Of a DNA stretch of 64,000 bases, positions 44,907 through 53,160 are shown in pieces; positions within the stretch are counted from its first letter, which is position 1; each line of letters starts with the position of its first letter. Both the position numbers and the translations under genes were made by a program. Source of the stretch: Natrinema ejinorense (lineage in GTDB: Archaea; Halobacteriota; Halobacteria; Halobacteriales; Natrialbaceae); assembly GCF_002494345.1 (NCBI RefSeq), contig NZ_NXNI01000002.1, positions 186,001 through 250,000 of the forward strand. The letters are read 5' to 3'. The notes under the pieces are model-generated. The model did not search any database and was not told the DNA's origin. It saw only the letters and a program-made list of their open reading frames with translations.

Positions 44907-45221
44907 ATGCCAGAGGATAGCAGATGGTGTCGCCCAACCGACGGATCGACCGATTCGGTAGTGGTCAGTAAAACGACGTGGGATCGCGAATCCGGGAAGA
45001 CGCCAGTTCGTGCGGTTATTTCTGCGGTCGCAACAGCGACGGGCATCGATTCCTTCGAGTTGCCGCCGCTCTACGAGACGATCGACCCCGACGCACTGAA
45101 TACGCTGTTCCTCTCGGGATCGGGTGATCCCGGAACGCGGATTCGGTTTCGATACGCCGGATACAGAGTCACAGTACAGAGGGATGGAACGGTTCGCGTT
45201 CAACCTGGTCCCGACGTCTGA
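44907..45221 (+). CDS. HalOD1 output-domain protein
   Basis: The 104-residue protein has the haloarchaeal HalOD1 pattern: PVRAVISAVATATGIDSFEL followed by PPLYETIDPDALNTLF and a C-terminal beta region IRFRYAGYRVTVQRDGTV. HalOD1 domains occur alone or at the ends of bacterio-opsin-activator-type regulators and are thought to act in signal output; the mechanism is unknown. It stands alone between two SDR genes, and its target is not evident. Confidence 0.8.
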   Translation: MPEDSRWCRPTDGSTDSVVVSKTTWDRESGKTPVRAVISAVATATGIDSFELPPLYETIDPDALNTLFLSGSGDPGTRIRFRYAGYRVTVQRDGTVRVQPGPDV

Positions 45222-45403
45222 GAGCGATCACGAAGACGTCGCTATCCTTGCGGGAGTACCCGGCCCCGACCGAGTGCGTACTGATTCTCACGGACGGTAT
45301 ACGTGAACAGCTTCCGTGGTGCTCCCCGTCCGCCGCCCAGAACCGAATCCCCCTCCTCCCTTTGATTCCGTCCCGGGCGCGGACTGATTCGTCGCGCCGT
45401 CAC

Positions 45404-46174
45404 TCAGTACCAGACCGTTCCGCCATCGACGTTGAGGTCCTGTGCCGTTATCGAGCGCGCGTTCTCGCTGGCGAGAAACGAGGCTGCGTCGGCGATATCG
45501 CTCGCATCGACGAGTTTCCCGAGCGCGGCCTCGTCGGTGAACAACTGTGCTTTCGCTTCCTCGAAGCTGACGTCGAGGGAGTCGGCTTGTTCCTCGATCA
45601 CCGAGTCGATCCGTGGCCCCTTGGTTGCTCCCGGACAGATCGCGTTGACGGTGACGTCGTCGTCACCGAACTCGACGGCCAGCGTTCGGGTCAACCCGAT
45701 CACGGCCATCTTCGATGCGGTGTACGGCGTCCGATTTCGGAGCGGCCGCTTGCCGCTGATCGAGGAGAGGTTGATCACGCTCCCCCTGTCGCTCTCTCGC
45801 AGGTGAGGGGCCGCGTACTTCGTCATCAGAAACATCCCGTCGACGTTGACGCTCATCGTCTCCCGCCACTCCTCGAGCGTGACCTCCTCGATCGGCGCCG
45901 TCGGTCCGGCGATGCCGGCGTTGTTGACCAGGCAGTCGATCCCGCCGAACTCGTCGACGGCCGCCTCGATGCCGTCGACGACCGAGTCCTCGTCGGTGAC
46001 GTCGACTTCCACCGCGAGCGTCGCACGCGATTCGATCTCGTCTTCCGTCTCGTAGATTCCGTCGCTTCGGGCAGCGAGAACGACGTTTGCGCCGTGGTCC
46101 GCCATCGTAATCGCGATCTCTCGACCGATTCCCTGACTCGCACCGGTTACGACCGCCGTTACGTCCTCGAGCAT
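45404..46174 (-). CDS. SDR-family oxidoreductase (FabG/glucose dehydrogenase type, SDR 4)
   Basis: The 256-residue classical SDR has TGASQGIG near residues 10-17, NNAGIAG, Ser in NLSS, and YTASK with intact Tyr and Lys. The C-terminal QDLNVDGGTVWY is common in haloarchaeal polyol or 3-oxoacyl reductases. It is less similar to SDR 1-3 and has a different substrate region (SFEEAKAQLFTDEAALGKL). TATA on the minus strand at about 46198-46210 (ATACTATTTTACT). Confidence 0.92.
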   Translation of the reverse strand: MLEDVTAVVTGASQGIGREIAITMADHGANVVLAARSDGIYETEDEIESRATLAVEVDVTDEDSVVDGIEAAVDEFGGIDCLVNNAGIAGPTAPIEEVTLEEWRETMSVNVDGMFLMTKYAAPHLRESDRGSVINLSSISGKRPLRNRTPYTASKMAVIGLTRTLAVEFGDDDVTVNAICPGATKGPRIDSVIEEQADSLDVSFEEAKAQLFTDEAALGKLVDASDIADAASFLASENARSITAQDLNVDGGTVWY

Positions 46175-46365
46175 TGCGCGGATAGTTGATCGCACTGAGT
46201 AAAATAGTATTGGTGTTCCCCGCCCTCGAGGGACTCCCCGTCGGACCTGTATTACTGTCTCGCACACGCCGTGGAGTTGACCCGCTGTCAACTCGGCCGG
46301 CGACGGCCCGTTCCCTGTCGATCAGCCGTGGTCCCCGATAGGGAGTGGTGGACGTGGCCCGCCGT

Positions 46366-46941
46366 TTACTCGAGGAGATCCTCGAATTCGTCGATCGCCG
46401 TTTCGCCCGCCTCGTTTGGCCTGATCCTGAACCGGAACAGCCCCTTGTCGTCGGCCAAGCCGGCGCTCAACAGCTGTGAGTAGAGCGGTTGAATCTGGTA
46501 CGTGACGAGGTCCAGATGGGAGTCGTCCCTGAGCTGGGTGATCGTCGGCAGCTTCCCGTTTCGGCTCTCGTAGGTCCTGATGTTCGCGAGCAGTTGCAAC
46601 GCGGTCGGACTCACACCGTAGCTCGACATGAGCGCCGCTTCGCGTTCCGTTACCGGCGGTGCGGTCGCCCTCCCTTCTTCCGTGAGCCGGACCTGGAGTT
46701 GGTCGAGACCGCGTTTCCCCTGGCGTTCCAAGAGCCCCCGTTGGACCATGTTCTCTATCGCTCTGCTCACCTGTGGAACGTCCAGCTCCCGGTTGTTCGC
46801 GCCGATGTTGACGTCGACCAGTTCTGGCCCGCAGTAGCTGACCAGGTCGCTGACTCGCGTGAGCCCCTTCTGGACGGCGTCAAGCACCGTGTTCTCTATT
46901 TCTTCCTGTGCTGCCAGACTCGAGGAGTTTCCGTGTGCCAT
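46366..46941 (-). CDS. Tandem winged-helix-like protein coupled to the symporter gene
   Basis: The 191-residue soluble protein appears to hold two winged-helix units. The first (about 10-95) has PQVSRAIENMVQRGLLERQG and a beta-wing QLQVRLTEEGRA. The second (about 110-180) has TALQLLANIRTYESRNGKLP and VTYQIQPLYSQLLSAGLADD, ending in a wing LFRFRIRPNEAG. I do not recognise a named family. Its ATG is two bases after the stop of the sodium:solute symporter gene, so the two are co-transcribed; it may be a regulator of, or sensor for, the transported solute (inference). Confidence 0.75.
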   Translation of the reverse strand: MAHGNSSSLAAQEEIENTVLDAVQKGLTRVSDLVSYCGPELVDVNIGANNRELDVPQVSRAIENMVQRGLLERQGKRGLDQLQVRLTEEGRATAPPVTEREAALMSSYGVSPTALQLLANIRTYESRNGKLPTITQLRDDSHLDLVTYQIQPLYSQLLSAGLADDKGLFRFRIRPNEAGETAIDEFEDLLE

Positions 46942-46943
46942 CG

Positions 46944-48416
46944 TTAGTCACCTCCCTGTCTCCAGATATCGGCACTGAGTTGATCGCCGAGGTTGTCGAC
47001 GGAATCGGACCACCACGGTCCGGTTACTCGGACGAGCGTGCTGATGCCATAAAACATCACGAACGAGACGGCGCCGGCGACCCAGAGGGTGTTGACGGCT
47101 TCGATGTAGGGGCTGTAGAACTCCCAGTACGTGACAAGCGGAATGATCACGAGAACCGTGATCACGGCGGCTTCCTTCGTCCCGTACCGGATGAGCCACG
47201 CGTCGAAGTTCAGGACGAAGATCGGTGCCACGAACGCGAACGCGAACGCGATCATCGCACCGAGCTGTCCGGGATAGGCCAGTGCGATGACGACGGTCAG
47301 GAACCCGGCCACGACGACGACCAATCGCCCGACCAGTAGCAACCGCTCACGGTCGTTGATGGACGTGAACCGCTGGACGTAGTCGCGGACGACCGTGTTG
47401 ACGATTCCCTGATAGACCGCGTCCGCCGTACTCATCGTTGCCGCGATGACGCCGCTCGCAGCGAGCCCGCCGAGCCAGACCGGAACCTCGTCGGCCAACA
47501 ACGTCCCGAACGCCTGATCGGCCGCGTCGGGGTTCGTGAGCATCTGCGCCCACAGTCCGATGAACGCGCCCGAGACCGCGATGAACGCGGAGAAGACGAT
47601 GGCGATCATGTACCCCCGTCTGAGCGCTTTCTCGCTCCGCGTCGCGCTCGCACGGACCCAGTAGTACGGCGAATTCGCCAGGAGCCAGTTCTGCCAGACG
47701 ATGCTGATCACCGTCCCACCGGCGAAGCTGGCGACCGCCATCGATCCGAACGGCCACTGCATCATCTGGGCGCTGATATCGGGTGCCGCCGCGCTCGGCA
47801 TCCCGTGGTTCATGAACAGGTACACCGGGATCAGGATGAAGACCGAAACCATCACCCAGATCGCCTGAATGAAGTCCGATATCGTGATCCCCCACATGCC
47901 CGACAGCAGCGTGTAGCCGATCGTAATCCCGCCCACGCCGACGACGGCGGTAAAGAGGTCGACTCCCATCAAACCGGCGACGAGCGCCCCTGCCCCGACG
48001 AACTGGAACGCCGCGATCATGAGCATCGCGACGATCGACGCCAATAGGACGGCCAGTCGGCCCGACACGCCGTAGCCGAATTCGAAGTACTCAGCCGGCG
48101 TGTACGCACCCGAGCGACGCCAGAACGTCGCGTAGGTGAGGAACACCAGTGCCTGACCGATCGTCCATCCCCAGAAGAACCACGCGCCACCGACACCGTA
48201 CAGGTACCCATGCAGGACGATAGCCGGGACGAAGCCACCTGACATCAGGATCGCCAACAAGGCGAACCCCGACGCCCACGAGCCGATTTCGCGACCGGCG
48301 AGCATGAAATCGCCGGGGTCGTCTATCCACCTCGTGGCGATATAGACGGCTAACCCCATGATGATTATTAGGTACGCACCGACCATACTGGCGTATACTA
48401 ACCCTTGTGCTACCAT
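46944..48416 (-). CDS. Sodium:solute symporter family transporter
   Basis: The 490-residue protein with about thirteen hydrophobic helices belongs to the SSS family (proline/pantothenate/urea/sugar symporters). Seen: ATFWRRSGAYTPAEYFEFGY (classical region after helix 2), FQFVGAGALVAG, and AASGVIAATMSTADAVYQGI, the Na+-site signature of the family. The start at 48416 rather than the GTG at 48425 is supported by TATA AAATTTTATAACT on the minus strand (48440-48452). It leads a two-gene operon with the winged-helix protein. Confidence 0.92.
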   Translation of the reverse strand: MVAQGLVYASMVGAYLIIIMGLAVYIATRWIDDPGDFMLAGREIGSWASGFALLAILMSGGFVPAIVLHGYLYGVGGAWFFWGWTIGQALVFLTYATFWRRSGAYTPAEYFEFGYGVSGRLAVLLASIVAMLMIAAFQFVGAGALVAGLMGVDLFTAVVGVGGITIGYTLLSGMWGITISDFIQAIWVMVSVFILIPVYLFMNHGMPSAAAPDISAQMMQWPFGSMAVASFAGGTVISIVWQNWLLANSPYYWVRASATRSEKALRRGYMIAIVFSAFIAVSGAFIGLWAQMLTNPDAADQAFGTLLADEVPVWLGGLAASGVIAATMSTADAVYQGIVNTVVRDYVQRFTSINDRERLLLVGRLVVVVAGFLTVVIALAYPGQLGAMIAFAFAFVAPIFVLNFDAWLIRYGTKEAAVITVLVIIPLVTYWEFYSPYIEAVNTLWVAGAVSFVMFYGISTLVRVTGPWWSDSVDNLGDQLSADIWRQGGD

Positions 48417-48867
48417 ACACCACACCCACTAACATATTCAGTTATAAAATTTGTGTAACTGTATAGTACATTCTTTTCTGAAATAAATAGGATCGGCTTA
48501 TCGTTACGCGTCCCGAATCCGTACTTTAGCGGCTCGCTACTGTTCGTGGGAGGCATCCGTCTTCGACAAGCGCGTCAGGGAAGTACCTAATACCTAGCTC
48601 GTCCCTAGAATCACCCGGATGCACGACGACTGGCAACAGTACATCGGCGGGATCCCGATCGATGCGCGTTTCGAAAGCGCGGCTTCGAGGAGACGACGGG
48701 GGAGTTCACACGGGTAAAGAGCATCAGGTTCGGGATGGATGCAGATGTCGGACTCTGAACGGAACCGAACCGGTCTCTAGTGGCGGTCCACGCCCGTACT
48801 GCAGGGTCGAATCCGGCGATCTGATCCCCGCCGACCCTGTAGTCGACGGGTGGACCGGTACTATCGC
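48417..48867. other. Intergenic region of about 450 bases, possible remnant
   Basis: A short rightward frame at 48619 begins MHDDWQQYIGGIPID and then degenerates; a neighbouring frame continues RGFEETTGEFTRVKSI. This may be the start of a decayed gene, but I cannot identify it. The right end carries the promoter of the acyl-CoA dehydrogenase gene. Confidence 0.35.
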
Positions 48868-48882
48868 AAAAATATTTAATAG
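48868..48882 (+). promoter_or_regulatory. TATA box of the acyl-CoA dehydrogenase-like gene
   Basis: AAAATATTTAATAGT lies 20-34 bases before the ATG at 48902. Confidence 0.6.
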
Positions 48883-48901
48883 TTGATTCGGAACCACCGT
48901 T

Positions 48902-50095
48902 ATGGACCTAGTTCCATCCTTCGAGCTGACTGAGACCCAGCAGCAGCTCCGTAGCGAGATCCGACGATTCGTCGACAACGAAATAAAGCCACTCGACCTC
49001 AACGAGTACGAGTGGCGGGACGATCCACACGAACGGACGCCGTGGGATGTCGTCGATGCGGCCGGCGAGATGGGGTTGAAGAACCTCGCCGCCCCGGTGG
49101 AGTACGGGGGTATGGGCGCCTCGGCATTGACGCTCACGATGGCCGTCGAGGAAATCGCCGTCGGCGACCTGGGACTTGCGGTGCTGTTCGACCAGACGTG
49201 GAAGATCTCGCGCATCATCGCGGAGATGGCGGACGACGACCTCCGGGAGCGGTTTTTCGAGGACTTCATCGACGATCCCCGTCATATACTTGCAGTTACC
49301 TTCACCGAACCAGCGAACGGAACCAATTACATCGTCGATTACGAGGGGATGCAATTCGATACCACGGCCGAAACGGACGGCGACGAGTGGGTCATCAACG
49401 GCCACAAACACTACATCTCGAACGGTGCAGACGCCAAGACCTACGTCGTGTTCGCCCAGACCGACCCGAACGCGCCGGCCAAGGACGGGACGACCGCGTT
49501 CCTGGTCCCCCACGACACCGAGGGCTTCGAGGTGACCCACATCCACGAGAAGATTTCCCAACGGATCGTCAACAATGCGACCCTCGAGTTCAACGACGTA
49601 CGCGTTCCCGAGGAACACGTCCTCGGCGAGGTCGACCGTGGGAAGACACGCACCGGCGAAGTCCTGAAGGAGAGCCACATCGAGGCGGGTGCGTCCGTTC
49701 TCGGCGTCGCTCGGAGAGCGTTCGAGGACGCCTGGGAGTACGCCAACCAGCGAACCCAGGGTGGCAAACCGATCGTCGAACACCAGGTGATCGGCCACGA
49801 CTTCGCACAGATGGCGACCGAGATTCAGGCGGCCCGATCCCTGCTGTGGACCGCCGCTCGTGCCGTCGACGAACAGGGGGAGAGCTACGATCACGAGCAC
49901 GGCCACATGGCGAAGGTCTTCGCAGCCGACACCGCCGTCGACGTCACGGAACGCGCGCTGACGAAGTTCGGCGGCAGCGGCATCATGCTCGAGACGCCGA
50001 TCCAGAAGTACCACCGCGATGCACTCTCTTTCCAGCACTCCGACGGCACACAGGAGGGCCACCGCGAGAACATCCTCGACCACATGTCGACGTAG
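48902..50095 (+). CDS. Acyl-CoA dehydrogenase family protein with altered catalytic segment
   Basis: The 397-residue flavoprotein has the usual regions: GGMGASALTLTMAVEEI (helical N-domain), AVTFTEPANGTN (variant of the FAD segment xFALTEPxAGSD), GHKHYISNGADAKTYVVFA, and the C-domain end KFGGSGIMLETPIQKYHRDA. At the position of the catalytic Glu of classical enzymes (YEGT) it reads HSDGT, so Glu appears replaced by Asp. Oxidation of an unusual acyl-CoA, or another family reaction such as hydroxylation or nitroalkane oxidation, is therefore possible. Single-gene unit. Confidence 0.9.
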   Translation: MDLVPSFELTETQQQLRSEIRRFVDNEIKPLDLNEYEWRDDPHERTPWDVVDAAGEMGLKNLAAPVEYGGMGASALTLTMAVEEIAVGDLGLAVLFDQTWKISRIIAEMADDDLRERFFEDFIDDPRHILAVTFTEPANGTNYIVDYEGMQFDTTAETDGDEWVINGHKHYISNGADAKTYVVFAQTDPNAPAKDGTTAFLVPHDTEGFEVTHIHEKISQRIVNNATLEFNDVRVPEEHVLGEVDRGKTRTGEVLKESHIEAGASVLGVARRAFEDAWEYANQRTQGGKPIVEHQVIGHDFAQMATEIQAARSLLWTAARAVDEQGESYDHEHGHMAKVFAADTAVDVTERALTKFGGSGIMLETPIQKYHRDALSFQHSDGTQEGHRENILDHMST

Positions 50096-50179
50096 TCTTC
50101 GCCCTGATCCGTTGGCGCTCACTCCCGATGAGCCGGCGGCGACGATACTATTATGTTCGCTGAACGTCCGGTTGATCGT

Positions 50180-51214
50180 ATGTCGGCGATGGACTGCTTA
50201 CAGATCTCGGAATGGGGCGGCGATCTCGAGCGGGCCGAGCGAGCACGGCCCGACCCCGGCGAGGGCGAGGTACTGATCGACGTCGACGCGACCAGCGTCG
50301 GACTGACGGTCGCGAACGTGATCGAGGGCGACCTCGGGGACGATCCGGCGGATCTCCCCCGGATTCCGGGTCACGAGATCGTCGGTCGGGTGGCCGACGC
50401 CGGGAGCGGTGTGACCGGACTCGAGGAGGGCGACCTGGTCGCGGCGTACTTCTACCTGAGCTGTGGCCGCTGCGACGCCTGTCTCCGCGGGGCCGACTCG
50501 TTGTGTGCGAATCTCGATGGCTTCGTCAGCGTCGATGTCGACGGCGGGTTCGCCGAATACGCGGCTTTGCCGGCGAGGAACGCGATCGAAATCCCGGACA
50601 CGCTGAATCCGGTCGGGGCGACCGTGATTCCGGATGCGATCGCGACCTCCTATCACGTCATGAACCAGCGAGCCGACGTCGATCCGGGCGGTGAGGTCCT
50701 GATACTGGGTGCGGGCGGCGGCGTCGGAATCCACCTCGTCCAGATGGCACAACTGTTCGGCGCGTCAGTGACGGCGGTCGACCGGACCCGGTCGAAACTC
50801 GAGTGCTGTCGCGAGCTCGGTGCGGAACGCGTCGTCAACACTGCCACGGACTCACTCGAGGATGCACTCGAGACGATCGGAACGACGTACGACGCAGTCG
50901 TCGATTTCACCGGCGCAACCGATCTGCTCGAGGTCGCCCACTCGTCTCTCGCGGCCCGTGGCCGCCTCGTCAATCTCACGACGTTTCCCGGCCGGTCGAT
51001 CGACCTCTCGCCCCGAGAGCAGGTGTTCGGCGAGACGGCGGTCGTCGGCAGCCGATACTGTTCGAAGTACGAACTCCGTCGTTCAGCGACACTCGTCGCC
51101 AACGGCGATATCGAACCGATCGTGACGGAGACCGCCTCGCTCTCGGAGGTCCCGCAGTTGCTCGATCGGATTCGGGCTGGAGACGTGATCGGTCGCGGTG
51201 CAGTCGTTCTCTGA
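50180..51214 (+). CDS. Zinc-containing medium-chain dehydrogenase without the catalytic Cys
   Basis: The 344-residue MDR protein keeps the four structural-zinc Cys residues (SCGRCDACLRGADSLC) and the His-Glu of the catalytic site (IPGHEIVG), but the position usually occupied by catalytic Cys (xxCGTD) reads ATSVGLTVAN. NADP motif LGAGGGVGIHLVQMA. It may oxidise a hydroxyacyl-CoA or cyclic alcohol by a non-classical site, or act as a reductase. The start at 50180 follows a TATA-like TACTATTATG (about 50147-50156); the frame also opens at 50153. Confidence 0.88.
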   Translation: MSAMDCLQISEWGGDLERAERARPDPGEGEVLIDVDATSVGLTVANVIEGDLGDDPADLPRIPGHEIVGRVADAGSGVTGLEEGDLVAAYFYLSCGRCDACLRGADSLCANLDGFVSVDVDGGFAEYAALPARNAIEIPDTLNPVGATVIPDAIATSYHVMNQRADVDPGGEVLILGAGGGVGIHLVQMAQLFGASVTAVDRTRSKLECCRELGAERVVNTATDSLEDALETIGTTYDAVVDFTGATDLLEVAHSSLAARGRLVNLTTFPGRSIDLSPREQVFGETAVVGSRYCSKYELRRSATLVANGDIEPIVTETASLSEVPQLLDRIRAGDVIGRGAVVL

Positions 51215-51244
51215 CAGTAGTCGAGTCTCGTCCGGCAATCGGCC

Positions 51245-52489
51245 CTACGACTGGACGAATTCGACCGGATACTCCTGGAGGACCTCGGCCCCGTCCTCCC
51301 GGATGACGACGGCCGTCCCGAGCTGGAAACACTTCGTCTCGTCCTCGGTGGTGAGATTCGGCTGGATGACGACGGTCATGTTCTCTTTGAACTCCCACGC
51401 TTCGGTCAGCGGATCGTCGCCTCCCGGCCAGTAGTTCGAGGACGGTGTCCCGATGAACGGATGGATGTAGGCGTTACCGAATCCGTGAAGCATTACGTCG
51501 TAGGTCTTGTACGCCGAGTTCTCGATCGGCGCGGTTGCGTCGGCGACGTCCCGAGCGGTGTTCCCCGGTTTCAGCGCGTCGAGCATGTTTTCGTACGTCT
51601 CGAGGGCGAGCTCCCACATCTCCTGGTACTCGTCGGTCGGCGGTTGTCCAACGGCGATCGGCCGGTGAATCTGGCTCGAGTAGCCGTGGTGGGACGCGCT
51701 AAATTCCGTGGAGATGATATCGCCGCGTTCGACCGTTCGGGAGGACGGTTCCTTCCACGTGATCGCCGCACCGGGCTCGGCTCCCGCCATCGGTGCGGAG
51801 TTGATAAACGTAAAACTCGCTTCGCCTCCCTCTTTGAGGTACGCGTTTTTCAGTGCCGCTTCGAGTTCGTATTCCGTGACGCCCGGTTCTGCGGCCTCGG
51901 CGAGTGCTTCCATCCCGAGATCACAGTAGCGCGCTGCGTCTTCGATCCACTCGATCTCCTCGTCGGACTTGACCGAGTGGACCTCGTTGACGAAGCTGCC
52001 AGTGACGTCTCTGAGTTCCCCCTCGAGACGCGATTGGAGTTCCACGTGATGGTCGTGGGGAACCGAGTACTCGTACCGGGGATCGAGTGAGACGATACCG
52101 GTGTTCCCCTGTGAGAGACCGGCTTCGTCCACTCGGTCGGCGAGTTGTTTCGGTGGATCCGGTATCAGCAGGCGGATGTCGTTGACGACCGAAATCTCTG
52201 CGAGGAACTGGAGGTGGTTACTCAGCCCACAGTAGAGCGTCGGCGATTTGTCGGGATCGGCAAAGAACACCAGGTACGTCATGAACATCCCCGAGTAGTT
52301 GGAGAGGTAATGGATATTGGTGCTGTTTCCGCCGAGCAACCCGCCGTTCCCGTAGATCAACAGGACGTCGAGATCCTGGGAATCCATCCACGCTCGGACG
52401 TTGTCGTAGCGACGTTCGTACTCCTCCTCGGAGAACCGGGGATACTGTTCAGTACGGCTGTTCGGCGTAACCAGTCGGTTTTCGATCAT
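51245..52489 (-). CDS. M24 family protein lacking the metal ligands (creatinase-like)
   Basis: The 414-residue two-domain pita-bread protein resembles creatinases. At the five M24 metal positions it reads Glu in STEFSAS (Asp expected), Gln in SSQIHRPI (Asp expected), Asn in HGFGNAYIHP (His expected), Gln in VVIQPNLT (Glu expected), and Leu or Gln in CFQLGTAVVI (Glu expected). Thus it cannot be an ordinary metallopeptidase; a metal-free creatinase-like C-N hydrolase is the best guess. TATA on the minus strand at 52513-52530 supports the ATG at 52489. Confidence 0.87.
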   Translation of the reverse strand: MIENRLVTPNSRTEQYPRFSEEEYERRYDNVRAWMDSQDLDVLLIYGNGGLLGGNSTNIHYLSNYSGMFMTYLVFFADPDKSPTLYCGLSNHLQFLAEISVVNDIRLLIPDPPKQLADRVDEAGLSQGNTGIVSLDPRYEYSVPHDHHVELQSRLEGELRDVTGSFVNEVHSVKSDEEIEWIEDAARYCDLGMEALAEAAEPGVTEYELEAALKNAYLKEGGEASFTFINSAPMAGAEPGAAITWKEPSSRTVERGDIISTEFSASHHGYSSQIHRPIAVGQPPTDEYQEMWELALETYENMLDALKPGNTARDVADATAPIENSAYKTYDVMLHGFGNAYIHPFIGTPSSNYWPGGDDPLTEAWEFKENMTVVIQPNLTTEDETKCFQLGTAVVIREDGAEVLQEYPVEFVQS

Positions 52490-52620
52490 CGGTCGATCTC
52501 GGATCTCTCGAGGAAATTTAAATAATTATGGGTCAATTGAAGGAGGTACACTACTAGATACGAACACTTTCGCCGAAACGATTGCATTCACATTTATTGG
52601 AGAAATTGCTCTACCGATAG

Positions 52621-52815
52621 TAGTGACTCAATCGCGGCCATCGCGACGACGGACTCCATCGAAACCGCGGAAGTGCGGCGCGCTCGCAGGCTGTACTGGG
52701 CAAGGGAGTTCGCTCAGTGAGACACGCACGATTACGGTTGTGGCCTCCGGGTTCTTGGTGATACTGTAGAAACTTCGGTGTCCGATAACGACCTCAGCGA
52801 TGCGGTCGACTCTTC
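52621..52815 (+). pseudogene. Decayed N-terminus of a second solute-binding lipoprotein gene
   Basis: Rightward translation in one frame gives SRPSRRRTPSKPRKCGALAG followed by CTG, then TRTITVVASGFLVIL and a stop; a second frame resumes ETSVSDNDLSDAV. This parallels the intact protein at 53161: SRLSRRRVLKASS, ALAGCTGGG, LTITVPASGYWVVMM and ESENVLSNNLEEA. It therefore is a Tat signal, lipobox and first strand of a paralogous binding protein, broken by stops and shifts. Nothing of the rest remains before the repeat at about 52908. Confidence 0.75.
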
Positions 52816-52907
52816 TTGTCATCTCTGTCTGTATCTTCAGTCCCTATCGGGCGGTCGGAGCCGAATCGTCGTCCACTGGTTCGCGAGGCGTATCGTGACC
52901 CCTGCAC

Positions 52908-52975
52908 ATCATCGCACATCTGATCGCACGATAGCGTTGCGATCGGTGTACAAATGGTTGCAGTGGCTACTAGAC
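52908..52975. repeat. Palindromic repeat element, copy B (opposite orientation)
   Basis: On the minus strand it reads GCCACTGCAACCATTTGTAC, then ACCGATCGC, a short loop, and GCGATCAGATGTGC. It matches the hairpin of copy A at 21981-22050, including the internal CGATCGC/GCGATCAG pair. Its far end has diverged. It sits between the decayed and the intact solute-binding protein genes. Confidence 0.6.
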
Positions 52976-53127
52976 CAACTCTCTTCCACGCCGGTTGAAC
53001 CCGTCTCACCAGCTCATTGAAACAGTTATTACGCCCCCCGATATGGTTCCGTTTTATCACGGGGTCCTTGTTGAATATTATTGTGTATTATTATATCCTA
53101 CAATCCTATTTGCCTATTATACACCAA

Positions 53128-53139
53128 ATTTTATATATC
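53128..53139 (+). promoter_or_regulatory. TATA region of the solute-binding protein gene
   Basis: ATTTTATATATC lies 22-33 bases before the ATG at 53161. The preceding 90 bases are unusually AT-rich for this window. An in-frame ATG at 53017 would add a hydrophobic extension upstream of the TATA box and is rejected. Confidence 0.6.
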
Positions 53140-53160
53140 CTCGGCAAAGCTATCGTAGCG

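Noticed and set aside
48619-48760. Short frame MHDDWQQYIGGIPID as a gene start
   Set aside because: It breaks after about 15 sensible residues and I cannot match it to a family; possibly a remnant only.
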